DNA from: Streptomyces sp. NBC_01381
GTDB taxonomy: Bacteria > Actinomycetota > Actinomycetes > Streptomycetales > Streptomycetaceae
NCBI RefSeq assembly: GCF_026340305.1
Contig: NZ_JAPEPI010000001.1
Span: 1,240,001 to 1,304,000, forward strand
Length of the DNA stretch: 64,000 nt
Direction: 5' to 3'
Shown here: piece by piece, positions 32,924 to 42,845 of the stretch
Position numbering within the stretch: position 1 is the first letter of the stretch
How the letters are laid out: every line of letters starts with the position of its first letter
The notes under the pieces: generated by a model
Told to the model about the DNA's origin: nothing
Seen by the model: only the letters and a program-made list of their open reading frames with translations
The model's database searches: none
Program-made: the position numbers and the translations under genes

Positions 32924-33719
32924 ATGGCAGCAGAAAGTGAGAGTCGCGGCGTGGCGCTTTCAGGGGCGTACGACGACGAGTTGCTCGCCCGGTCCGCCGT
33001 TCGGGCGCTGCTCGTGGAGGCCGAGCTGGCACCCAGGCCCGGTGCCGTCCGCGAGGACGTGACCGCCGTGCGGTGGGCGGCGAAGGCGCTGCATCCCGGC
33101 TTCGCCGCCATGGCCGCCGCCGCACGCCGCAGCGCGGAGCCCACGCAGGCCCTGCGCGAGGAGCTCGGGTCCATCGGCCGCGCGACCGAGCGGTCCATGC
33201 TGCGGGCGACGGGCGGCGTGAACACGCACCGGGGCGCCATCTGGGCGCTGGGGCTGCTCGTGGCGGCCACTTCCCTCCAACCAACCTCACACATAGGCAA
33301 GTTGACCGACACAGCCAAAGCCCTCGCCGCCCTCCGCGACCGCGCCCCGCCTCCCCTCGCCCGGCTCGACCGTCTCCGCGCGCTACGGCGCCGCAGGCGC
33401 CCGCGGCGAGGCGCGCGCCGGATTCCCGCACGCGCGGCGGGCGTTGGCCGCTCTGCGGGGCGGGACCTGCCACCCAGACGTACCCCTCTCCCTCATGAGC
33501 ACCCTCCAGGACACCGGGGTCCTGTACGCCGCCGGACCCCACGGCCTCCGCGCCGTCCAGGCCGGGGCGCGGGCCGTGCTCGACGCGGGCGGCACCGCTA
33601 CCCCCGAGGGCGCCGCACAGCTTGCCTCCTTCGACGCCGAGCTGCGCGAGCGCGGGCTGCGGCCGCGAGGCAGTGCCGCGCTGCTCGCCTGCGGGATCTT
33701 CCTGGAGGGGGTGCGCTAG
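32924..33719 (+). pseudogene. Frameshifted triphosphoribosyl-dephospho-CoA synthase-like gene (MdcB/CitG family)
   Basis: Two frames together give a nearly full-length protein of about 265 codons. The first, from the ATG at 32924, has SAVRALLVEAELAPRPGAV and RATGGVNTHRGAIWALGLL, the family's glycine-rich NTH(K/R)GAI motif. From about 33360 the homology continues in the frame shifted by one base: YGAAGARGEARAGFPHARRA, then the C-terminal GSAALLACGIFLEGVR to the stop at 33717. The shift lies around 33340-33362 in C/G-rich sequence. No other citrate lyase or malonate decarboxylase gene is near. It may be a true pseudogene or a sequencing error. Confidence 0.75.
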
Positions 33720-35032
33720 GCCGAGCCGCGCCCGGGCCGGTACATGATCCTGCGCAGCACCGTCTCCGCCGGGCCCCGCCGCCCCGCCCGCTCCAACGCG
33801 TACGCACCCGCCACCGTGATCAGCCACACCCCCACCGCGAACAGCGCCATCGTCGCGCTCGACAGGTGCTCGCCCAGGCCGAGGCCCCAGGCCGCGAGGA
33901 CGGGGGCGAAGAGGAGCGAGTGGGCGAGGTAGCAGGAGAGGGACCGTTTGCCCACGGCGGTCACGGCGGTGACGGCGGTGACGGCCGACAGGGCCCGAGT
34001 GCCCCCGCGGGACTCCCGCCCCGCCCACCAGTGCGCGAACAGCGCCACCGCCGCCACATATCCGAGCCCGGCCGCGTTCCCCGTCGCGTCCCGCAGCATC
34101 GTCAGGACGCCGCCCTCGCTCTGCGCGTCGTCCGGGACATCCAGCGCCCCCACGTGCGCAAGCGCGGCGGGCAGCGCCCCCAGCCACCCCACCGCGATGC
34201 CGATCACTGCGGTCCATCGCAGTAGGGGCAGGTGGCGGCCCGGGTTCTCCAGTACGCCCCTGCGCGCGGCCCAGAAGCCGAGCAGGAAGACGACGTACGC
34301 GCCGCCGACGAGGGAGAGCGGGGCGGCGGCGAAGGTCACGAAGAGCCCGCTGCCGATCCGCGTCCCCGCGGCCGCCACCCAGCTGGACTCGCCGGCGGCG
34401 TAGGCATCGGCGCCCGGTTCGGCACCGGCGTCCCCGAGTGACCCCAATTCCCCTGCCAGCAGGGCGGATACGACGGGCTGGGCGGCCAGCAGCACGAACT
34501 GCGCGGTGGCGATCCAGATCCACCACTTCAGCGCACGGTCGCTGCGCCGCAGGAACAGCCAGCCGAGGATGAGGCTGACCACCCCGTAGAAGCCGATGAT
34601 GTCCCCGGCCATCAGGAGGGTGGAGTGCAGCAGCCCGATGACGATCAGGCACACACTCCGCCGCCGCAGCAGGCGCACCGCGTCCCGCTCCGAGGTTCCG
34701 GCCGCCGTCTGCCGCAGGAAGAGCCGCATCATCCCGTACCCGAAGAGGAACGCGAAGAGCGGATAGATGCGCAGGTCAAGGACGGTGATCATGGTGAACT
34801 GCGCGGCATGGTCCAGCCATCCGCCGTCCACCGGCTGCCACCCGGAAGGACCGTGCCGGGCCGCCGTCAGATGGAACGCAGTGTTGGACAGGACGATGAA
34901 CAGCAGCATGAGCCCGCGCGCGAGGTCGGGTGCGAGGGCCCGCTCGGCGGGCAGCACGCCCGCACGGCGGGGCGCGGTGCGAAGGCCCGTCTTCGCGGTG
35001 CGGGCACCCGTGTTCTTGGTCTCGACCGTCAT
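33716..35032 (-). CDS. DUF418 (YeiB-like) membrane protein
   Basis: 438 aa with about ten hydrophobic segments. The N-terminal start LARGLMLLFIVLSNTAFHL and the C-terminal FAVGVWLITVAGAYALERAGRRGPAETVLRRIMY are hallmarks of DUF418. A loop holds SAVTAVTAVTAVGKRSLSCY, encoded by tandem ACGGCGGTG units at about 33957-33985, which could vary in copy number. Function unknown; likely transport or envelope. Its 3' end overlaps the pseudogene by four bases. Confidence 0.9.
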   Translation of the reverse strand: MTVETKNTGARTAKTGLRTAPRRAGVLPAERALAPDLARGLMLLFIVLSNTAFHLTAARHGPSGWQPVDGGWLDHAAQFTMITVLDLRIYPLFAFLFGYGMMRLFLRQTAAGTSERDAVRLLRRRSVCLIVIGLLHSTLLMAGDIIGFYGVVSLILGWLFLRRSDRALKWWIWIATAQFVLLAAQPVVSALLAGELGSLGDAGAEPGADAYAAGESSWVAAAGTRIGSGLFVTFAAAPLSLVGGAYVVFLLGFWAARRGVLENPGRHLPLLRWTAVIGIAVGWLGALPAALAHVGALDVPDDAQSEGGVLTMLRDATGNAAGLGYVAAVALFAHWWAGRESRGGTRALSAVTAVTAVTAVGKRSLSCYLAHSLLFAPVLAAWGLGLGEHLSSATMALFAVGVWLITVAGAYALERAGRRGPAETVLRRIMYRPGRGSA

Positions 35033-35377
35033 GCTTCGACGCTAGAAAGGCGGCAGCGGGGTGGGCATCCGCCTTCCGTTCTGAGGTGGCCGACGAAGGG
35101 ATGCGGTCGGCTGCCGGTCCCGCCGACCAAAGTACGAAGCCGCTGTTGGCGGTGTGTTGGCGGAGCTGCCTAGCGTTCTTCCTGCCGGGCGTCACGGGGG
35201 CGCCCGGCATGAAACGGGGGAACGAACGGGGGATCGGGGCGGGGTACGGGGGAGCGAACGGGGGACGGGGCGGTGCGGAGATCTTCCGCGCCGCCCCGCG
35301 CGCTTGAGGCAGGCCGGCGGCCGCCAAAGACCCACCCCCGTTGGGGAGTTGTTGGCACCCTCCGCGAAGATCCGCGC
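35033..35377. other. Divergent intergenic region with G-run cluster
   Basis: 345 bases between the DUF418 gene and the metalloprotease gene. GCCGGGCG (35184-35191) and CGCCCGGC (35201-35208) form a stem. From 35215 to 35272 there are seven runs of four or five G, separated by 1-7 bases, on the metalloprotease coding strand. No clear promoter boxes were picked. Confidence 0.7.
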
Positions 35378-36163
35378 ATGACCATGAAGAAGATCGTCCG
35401 CTCCGTCGGCGTGCTCGCCGCCGCCGCGGGGCTCGTCGCGCTCAGCAATCCGGCGTACGCCGCGGGGGACGTGTACCAGGGCACCGGATGGCGGATCCTG
35501 AACGGCCGGGGGATCCAGTCGCTCAGCCCGGATCCGTACGTCATCCATCTCGTCGAGCCCAAGGCGTCCGAGACCAAGCTCACCGCCGCGCAGACCAAGA
35601 CCGCCGAGTCCCAGCTGCGGGCGCAGCTGAAGAAGACCGCGGCGCAGCTGACCGCGGTCACGGGGACCAAGTTCACGCTGGCCAGTGGCTATCACAAGGA
35701 ACAGAACGCCTGTAACACCGCCGAGCGTCACGTCATCACCGTCGGCCTGAAGTACCGGCCCTTCATGCCCGGCAACAAGCCGGGCTTCTCCCAGGCGCAC
35801 CCCTGCTCGGCGAGCGGCAACCAGAGTGCGTGGGGCGGGTGGATATGGGTCGACAGCGAGTACTGGAAGCCGGGGGACTACGCGATAGGACCGGCGCGCA
35901 TCTCGAACATGATGAGCCATGAGATCGGGCACTCGATCGGGCTCGACCACGCGAACGCCGACGGCCCGGACGCCAACAAGACCGTCGACCCCTTCGAGTG
36001 CGTCAGCAACAGCAGCAAGGACACCCCGGTCATGTGCTCGCCCAACGGCGGCCACGGCAGGGCGAAGGGCGGCAGCGAGGACCGCGTCAAGAAGTACGCC
36101 GGTCAGTACACGAAGTGGGACATCGCGGGGCTCAAGGCCCTCAAGGCCAACTTCAGCCGGTAG
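35378..36163 (+). CDS. Secreted zinc metalloprotease-like protein
   Basis: 261 aa; the ATG at 35378 (or 35384) begins a Sec signal peptide ending near NPAYAAGD (about residue 30). The zinc motif MMSHEIGHSIGLDHAN is HExxHxxGxxH, as in metzincins, with NMMSHEIGH as the active helix. Six cysteines (NAC, HPC, FEC, VMC among them) may form disulfides outside the cell. The substrate is unknown. It converges on the SGNH gene with an 11-base overlap. Confidence 0.9.
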   Translation: MTMKKIVRSVGVLAAAAGLVALSNPAYAAGDVYQGTGWRILNGRGIQSLSPDPYVIHLVEPKASETKLTAAQTKTAESQLRAQLKKTAAQLTAVTGTKFTLASGYHKEQNACNTAERHVITVGLKYRPFMPGNKPGFSQAHPCSASGNQSAWGGWIWVDSEYWKPGDYAIGPARISNMMSHEIGHSIGLDHANADGPDANKTVDPFECVSNSSKDTPVMCSPNGGHGRAKGGSEDRVKKYAGQYTKWDIAGLKALKANFSR

Positions 36164-36902
36164 TAAGTGAGTTGAGCAGTTCTGGGCGCGTCGTCCCGTA
36201 CGGCGCGCCCACGCCCCACGCCTGGTGCATGGCGTCGGCGAACGCCCCCGCGAGGCGGTGCTCGCCGGAGGCGTTGGGGTGCGTCCCGTCGTAGGTGTCG
36301 ACGTCGATGTCGTACGACGCCGGGGACGAGGCCAGGAGCAGCGGGGACGTACCCGTGTCGAGGTCGGCGACCGCCTTCGCGAGCAGCATGTTGAAGCGGG
36401 CGACCTCCGCCGCGAACGGGGCGTCCGTGCGGGCCCGGACGTTCGGTATGACGGGGAGCATGACCATCCGGATGTGCGGGTTGGCCGTACGGGCCTGAGC
36501 GACGAAGCGGCGCATGTTCTCCGCGGTCTGCTCGGCGTTCGTGTAGAAGCCGAGGTCGATCAGGCCGAGGGAGATCAGCAGCACGTCGGGGCGGTCGCGC
36601 GTCACCGCGTCGGCGATCTGCGGCGCCATGTGCAGCCAGCCCTCGCCCCAGCCCGCGAGGTGGTTGCGGGGGAAGGCGGGGTCCGTGCCGTCGGCGTAGG
36701 CGTGCGACGTCGGTTCGCCGGTGGACTTGTCGTGCAGCGTCAGACGCGGGCCCACGACGGCGAAGCCCTCGCCGCCGAGCTCGCCCAGCTCGCCGAGCTC
36801 GCCCAGCGAGGACCGCAGGTGTTGCCACATCCGGTGGCGCCAGGTGTGTTCCCCGGCGCTTCCGATCGTCATCGAGTCGCCGACGAACATGAACCTGAGC
36901 AT
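36153..36902 (-). CDS. SGNH/GDSL-family hydrolase
   Basis: 249 aa from the ATG at 36902. Block I FVGDSMTIGSAGEHTWRHR supplies the nucleophile Ser, block III is GLIDLG and block V YDGTHPNASGEHRLA supplies Asp and His. There is no signal peptide, so it should act in the cytosol, on an ester or acetyl group. A small GEL repeat (LGELGELGELGGEG) follows the first helix. The convergent neighbour is the metalloprotease. Confidence 0.9.
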   Translation of the reverse strand: MLRFMFVGDSMTIGSAGEHTWRHRMWQHLRSSLGELGELGELGGEGFAVVGPRLTLHDKSTGEPTSHAYADGTDPAFPRNHLAGWGEGWLHMAPQIADAVTRDRPDVLLISLGLIDLGFYTNAEQTAENMRRFVAQARTANPHIRMVMLPVIPNVRARTDAPFAAEVARFNMLLAKAVADLDTGTSPLLLASSPASYDIDVDTYDGTHPNASGEHRLAGAFADAMHQAWGVGAPYGTTRPELLNSLTTG

Positions 36903-36998
36903 CCGCTCATCATCCCGGATCAAGGCCCCGGCCTGCGATGTGAGGCTCAACACCCGCCGGACGCCCGTCGCCCCGCGCCGGGGTGGCAGTCTTGGGCC

Positions 36999-38003
36999 AT
37001 GCGTTCACTGCGTACTTCGATGGGTGCCATGGCTGCGGCCGCCGCCGGCTGCCTGGTCCTGCTCGGCGCCGCCGCTCCGGCCGCCGCCGACGACAGCCAC
37101 GACGGGTTCACCATGAAGGACCCTCGCATCATCGAGTCCAGCGGCCTTGCCGCGTCCCGCGCCCACCCGGGCGTCTACTGGACGCACAACGACCAGGACA
37201 AGGGCGGGGCGCTGCTCTACGCCGTGGACGGCAAGACCGGCGAGACGGTCGCGACGATCACCATGACCGGCGTCGGGAAGCCACGCGACGTCGAGGCGGT
37301 CTCCGTCGGCAGCGACGGCAACCTCTACGTCGGCGACATCGGCGACAACCTCGGCGGCACCTGGTCCCACGTGTGGATCTACAAGCTGCCCGAGCCGAAG
37401 CAGCTCCGCGACCAGACCGTGCGCGCCACGCAGTACACGGTGAAGTACGAGGACGGGGCGCGCGACGCGGAGGCGCTGATGGTCCACCCCAAGACCGGGC
37501 GGATCTACATCGCCGACAAGAAGGAGGAGGGCGGGGCGCTGTACGAGGGGCCTGCGCAGATGTCCGCCTCCGGGGTCAATGTGTTCAAGCGGCTGGGGAA
37601 GACGGGCCTCTGGACGACCGACGGCGCCTTCTCGCCGGACGGCAAGCAGCTCGCACTGCGGGGCTATCTGGGCGGTGTCTCGTACGCCTGGAAGGGCGAG
37701 GGGAAGATGCCGGCGCGCGAGGGGCGGCTGAGCGTTCCCCTGCAGGGCCAGGGGGAGTCGGTGTCGTACACCCTGGACGGGACGACCCTCATGTACGGCA
37801 CGGAGGGCGAGCAGGGCGAGGTCGAGCCGGTTGAGGTGGAGGGCGCGGGCGGCACCGCCGGTTCAGGCGGCGGAAGTTCGGGCCCGGATGCCGGGGATGG
37901 CGGGGGCGCCGGGCTCGACGGGGACTTCAAAGTGGGGGCGTTGGCCCTGGCCGTCGTGGTGGCGGCCTTCCTCGGCCTGAAGCGGGTGTTGCGGCGGCGC
38001 TGA
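36999..38003 (+). CDS. Secreted, C-terminally anchored beta-propeller-like protein
   Basis: 334 aa. The signal peptide covers residues 1-31 (AAPAAADDS). Repeated blade-like segments follow (GVYWTHNDQDKGG, NLYVGDIGDNLGG, RIYIADKKEEGG, GAFSPDGKQLALRG), suggesting a beta-propeller. A Gly/Ser/Glu-rich linker is followed by one helix (VGALALAVVVAAFLGL) and a basic end (KRVLRRR), a membrane anchor. Enzyme activity is not evident. A dispersed repeat with a terminator-like stem follows its stop. Confidence 0.85.
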   Translation: MRSLRTSMGAMAAAAAGCLVLLGAAAPAAADDSHDGFTMKDPRIIESSGLAASRAHPGVYWTHNDQDKGGALLYAVDGKTGETVATITMTGVGKPRDVEAVSVGSDGNLYVGDIGDNLGGTWSHVWIYKLPEPKQLRDQTVRATQYTVKYEDGARDAEALMVHPKTGRIYIADKKEEGGALYEGPAQMSASGVNVFKRLGKTGLWTTDGAFSPDGKQLALRGYLGGVSYAWKGEGKMPAREGRLSVPLQGQGESVSYTLDGTTLMYGTEGEQGEVEPVEVEGAGGTAGSGGGSSGPDAGDGGGAGLDGDFKVGALALAVVVAAFLGLKRVLRRR

Positions 38004-38027
38004 GGATGAAGTCTGCGGGCCGTATGT

Positions 38028-38062
38028 GGCTGGTCGCGCAGTTCCCCGCGCCCCTTTGGGGC
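38028..38062 (-). repeat. Dispersed Streptomyces repeat with terminator hairpin (inverted copy)
   Basis: GGCTGGTCGCGCAGTTCCCC runs into GCCCC-TTT-GGGGC (38050-38062), the inverted form of the element at 20755. A further palindromic tract (CACCCCGTGGGGCTTCGGGG) follows to about 38090. It lies between convergent genes. Confidence 0.8.
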
Positions 38063-38106
38063 ACGGAAGCGCACCCCGTGGGGCTTCGGGGCGCGGAAGT
38101 GCAGCG

Positions 38107-38520
38107 CTACTCGCCCAGTACCCGTACCTCGTAGTGCAGCGTCTTGTCCCGCGTGACCTTGTGGGTGAGCGGGACGAACAGGCCGTGCAGTACCGGGTAC
38201 TTGCGCCTGAGCAGCTTCGCCGCGTGCTTGTTCTCCTCGCCGCCCTGGTCGAGCAGCCGCACCCGTGCCTTGATCTCGGGTCCTGTCGGTGCGCCGCGCA
38301 GTGTGGACGGGGCGATCTCGACCTCGGGGTTGCGGCGCATCCGCTTGGCCTTCCACGCCTTGGCGTAGGTGCGGACGTACGCGTGGTCGCCCTCGACGAC
38401 GATGCTGACGGGGGCGCCCACGCCCGTGCCGTCCTTTTTGTGGCTCGTGAGCAGGACGGTGTACTGCTTCACGAACGGGGCGAGGGCGGGGCTCGCTGGG
38501 CTCATGGGTTTCGGCGTCAT
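38107..38520 (-). CDS. PPOX-class (split beta-barrel) oxidoreductase
   Basis: 137 aa. Motifs are YTVLLTSHKKDGTGVGAPVSIVVEGDHAYVRTYAKAWKAKRMRRNP, the FMN/F420-binding barrel layout, and PEIKARVRLLD. It resembles F420-dependent PPOX-class enzymes common in actinomycetes; substrate unknown. The ATG at 38520 is used, with 38505 as the alternative. It lies on the same strand as the TetR gene, 31 bases downstream of it. Confidence 0.87.
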   Translation of the reverse strand: MTPKPMSPASPALAPFVKQYTVLLTSHKKDGTGVGAPVSIVVEGDHAYVRTYAKAWKAKRMRRNPEVEIAPSTLRGAPTGPEIKARVRLLDQGGEENKHAAKLLRRKYPVLHGLFVPLTHKVTRDKTLHYEVRVLGE

Positions 38521-38551
38521 CCGTCCATACAGGCACTGATCGCCGTATATG

Positions 38552-39343
38552 TCACGCTCTCTGGGCGTCCTGCTCACCCTCGCGCCGGGCGACCAGGACG
38601 TCCAGGCCGTCGAGCAGCCGCTGCAGGCCGAACTCGAAGTGGTCGAAGTCCGCGCCGAACGCGTCCTCGGAGAGGCCGGCGAGCGCCGGGTAGCGGCCGC
38701 TGCGCATGATCCTGTCGAGGGCCGGGGCCTGCGCCTCCCAGAACTCCCGGTCGGACAGGCCGGTCTTGCGCACCGCCTCGATCTCGTGCACCTGGGTGCG
38801 GGCGACCCCGGTGACGTACCCCTCGGTCATGACGATCACCCCGATCAGCTCGGGGTCGGTCAGGCCCATCGGCTTGATCCGGGACAGCGTCCGGTCGAGG
38901 CCGCCGACGGCTCCGGGGCCGAGCACCGGGCGGGCCTGGTTGACCTGGAGCAGCCAGGGGTGGCGGCGGTAGAGGACGAGGGTCTCGCGGGCGTACTCCT
39001 CGACGCCCTCGCGCCAGCCGCCGGTCCAGGGTTCCGCGCCCTCGGGGTCCTCGGGGGGCGCGTACACGCGGTCCAGCATCAGGTCGAGCAGATCGGCCTT
39101 GCCGGGGACGTAGCGGTACAGGGACATCGTGCCGGTGCCGAGCTCCGTGGACAGGCGGCGCATCGAGACCGCGGTGATGCCCTCGGCGTCCGCAAGGCGC
39201 ACCGCCTCGGTGACGATCCGCTCCAGGGTGAGCCCCGGCTTGGGGCCCCGCGCCGGGCGCTCGCCGCTGCCCCAGAGCATGTCGAGGCTGCGGGTGATGT
39301 CGCTGCCGGTGCGCTGGACGTCGCCGCCGTTCGTGCTCGTCAT
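38552..39343 (-). CDS. TetR-family regulator of ABC exporter
   Basis: 263 aa. HTH: TLERIVTEAVRLADAEGITAVSMRRLSTELGTGTMSLYRYVPGKADLLDLMLD, close to classical TetR. The C-terminal half matches the TetR_C type (GVIVMTEGYVTGVART). It is divergent from the drug-type ABC exporter genes, and three similar palindromes lie between them, so it very probably represses the exporter and perhaps itself. Confidence 0.92.
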   Translation of the reverse strand: MTSTNGGDVQRTGSDITRSLDMLWGSGERPARGPKPGLTLERIVTEAVRLADAEGITAVSMRRLSTELGTGTMSLYRYVPGKADLLDLMLDRVYAPPEDPEGAEPWTGGWREGVEEYARETLVLYRRHPWLLQVNQARPVLGPGAVGGLDRTLSRIKPMGLTDPELIGVIVMTEGYVTGVARTQVHEIEAVRKTGLSDREFWEAQAPALDRIMRSGRYPALAGLSEDAFGADFDHFEFGLQRLLDGLDVLVARREGEQDAQRA

Positions 39344-39374
39344 GGCGCTCAGCCTAATGGTCCGAGAAGTAATT

Positions 39375-39433
39375 GGGTACGGTGTACCCGCAAAACTGGG
39401 TACGGTGTACTCTCAATTGGGTACGCCGTACTC
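39375..39433. promoter_or_regulatory. Three phased TetR operators
   Basis: GGGTACGGTGTACCC (39375-39389), GGGTACGGTGTACTC (39398-39412) and GGGTACGCCGTACTC (39419-39433) are near-identical dyads built on GTAC halves, spaced 23 and 21 bases, that is about two helical turns. They lie between the TetR gene and the exporter operon. Confidence 0.85.
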
Positions 39434-39497
39434 ATAGGGCGCCGGGCTTAGCGCATAGGGCATAGGGCTTGTGGCGGAACTGGCTGGAGGGGCAGCG

Positions 39498-40534
<1,037 letters not shown>

Positions 40535-40538
<4 letters not shown>

Positions 40539-41365
40539 GCGTCGCACTGACCGCGGACACCTCGCGCGGGCGCCTCTACTGGACGCTCGCCGACTCCTGG
40601 AACATCACCCGCCGCTATCTCACCCACTACCAGCGCCGCCCGGTCTACATCGCCTGGCAGCTGGGCTTCCCGATCATCTCCGTACTCCTGTACGGCTTTG
40701 TCTTCGGCGAGGCGATGAAGGTGCCCGGCGGCGGCGAGGACGGCGACTACAAGCAGTTCCTGATGCCCGGCATGTTCGTGATGACCATGGCCTTCGGCTT
40801 CATGAACACCGCGATGGGCGTCGTCACCGACTCCACCAAGGGCGTCATCGACCGCTTCCGCTCGATGCCGATGGCGCCGTCGGCGGTGGCGTCCGGGCGC
40901 GGCCTCGCCGACCTCATCGTGGCCTGCGCCGAGCTGACGATCCTCGCCCTGACGGCGCTGGCCATCGGCTGGCGGTCGAGCGCGGGCCTGCCGCAGACCC
41001 TGGCGGCCTTCGGCCTCCTCCTGCTGCTGCGCTTCAGCCTGATCTGGGTGGGCGTCTACCTGGGTCTCGTCGTCCCGACCCCGGAGGCGGCGGGCGGCCT
41101 CTACGCGGTCGCCTTCCCGCTCACCATGATCTCCAGCGTCTTCGTGGCGCCGTCGCTGATGCCGGACTGGCTGGCGCCGATCGCCGCGTGGAACCCGGTG
41201 TCCTCCACGGGCACGGCGGCACGCGAACTGTTCGGCAACCCGGGCGCGGGCGGCGCGAGCTGGGTGGAGCAGCACGCGATCCTGATGGCGGTGGTGTGGC
41301 CGCTGGCGGTCTCGCTGCTGTTCCTGCCGCTGGCGGTAAGGAAGTTCAAGCAATTGAGCCGCTGA
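40535..41365 (+). CDS. ABC-2 type exporter permease (DrrB type)
   Basis: 276 aa. Six hydrophobic segments; [20 protein letters not shown] is the coupling N-terminus and [22 protein letters not shown] the first conserved loop. The family motif near the end is [21 protein letters not shown]. The start overlaps the ATPase stop. The substrate is unknown; the pair resembles daunorubicin-type exporters. A strong terminator follows. Confidence 0.94.
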
Positions 41366-41385
41366 GGAGTTTTTCCGTACGCGAA

Positions 41386-41422
41386 CGGGGGCGCCCGGCA
41401 CGGTGTGTGCCGGGCGCCCCCG
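41386..41422. terminator. Strong bidirectional terminator
   Basis: CGGGGGCGCCCGGCAC (41386-41401), loop GGTGT, GTGCCGGGCGCCCCCG (41407-41422): a perfect 16-bp stem between the exporter operon and serC. Confidence 0.95.
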
Positions 41423-41447
41423 TCGACGTACGAAGAACCATCTATCG

Positions 41448-42575
<1,128 letters not shown>

Positions 42576-42677
42576 CTAGCGGCTCAGGGCACGGGGTCTG
42601 ACGGGTGTCCGCCGGGTGAGATCGCGTCGCCACGCGGGGTGGACGCCGCGGGGCTCCGCCCCGGACCCCGCTCAAGG

Positions 42678-42715
42678 CCGCCGCTCCGCGGCGGATCTTT
42701 CCCGCCCACCCACCC
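42678..42715 (-). repeat. G-quadruplex/hairpin element, copy 9
   Basis: Inverted copy: hairpin CCGCCGC-TCC-GCGGCGG (42678-42694), then CCCGCCCACCCACCC (42701-42715) and GATTGCCC. It is upstream of the FAD/Fe-S gene. Confidence 0.85.
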
Positions 42716-42733
42716 GATTGCCCCGCAGATCTT

Positions 42734-42800
42734 TCAGCCTGTCGAGGGGGTCCCCCCTGCTCTTTAAGAGCTTGGGGGAGTTTGAGGACGAACTCGGCGG
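42734..42800 (+). repeat. Dispersed repeat split by a 36-bp hairpin insert
   Basis: TCAGCCTGTC (42734-42743) and GTTTGAGGACGAACTCGGCGG (from 42780) are the two halves of the repeat found intact at 59395 and 61611. Between them is a 36-base insert holding GGGGGTCCCCC and the stem GCTCTT-T-AAGAGC (42759-42771), then TTGGGGGA, replacing the few bases CGGC of the intact copies. Confidence 0.75.
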
Positions 42801-42845
42801 AGCCGGGGGATTCGGGTAGGGGCGGGATTGGGGAAGAGAAGACGC

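Noticed and set aside
33940..33990. 9-bp ACGGCGGTG repeats in the DUF418 gene as a separate element
   Set aside because: Short in-frame codon repeat encoding TAV units; noted in the gene entry, too small to be an element.
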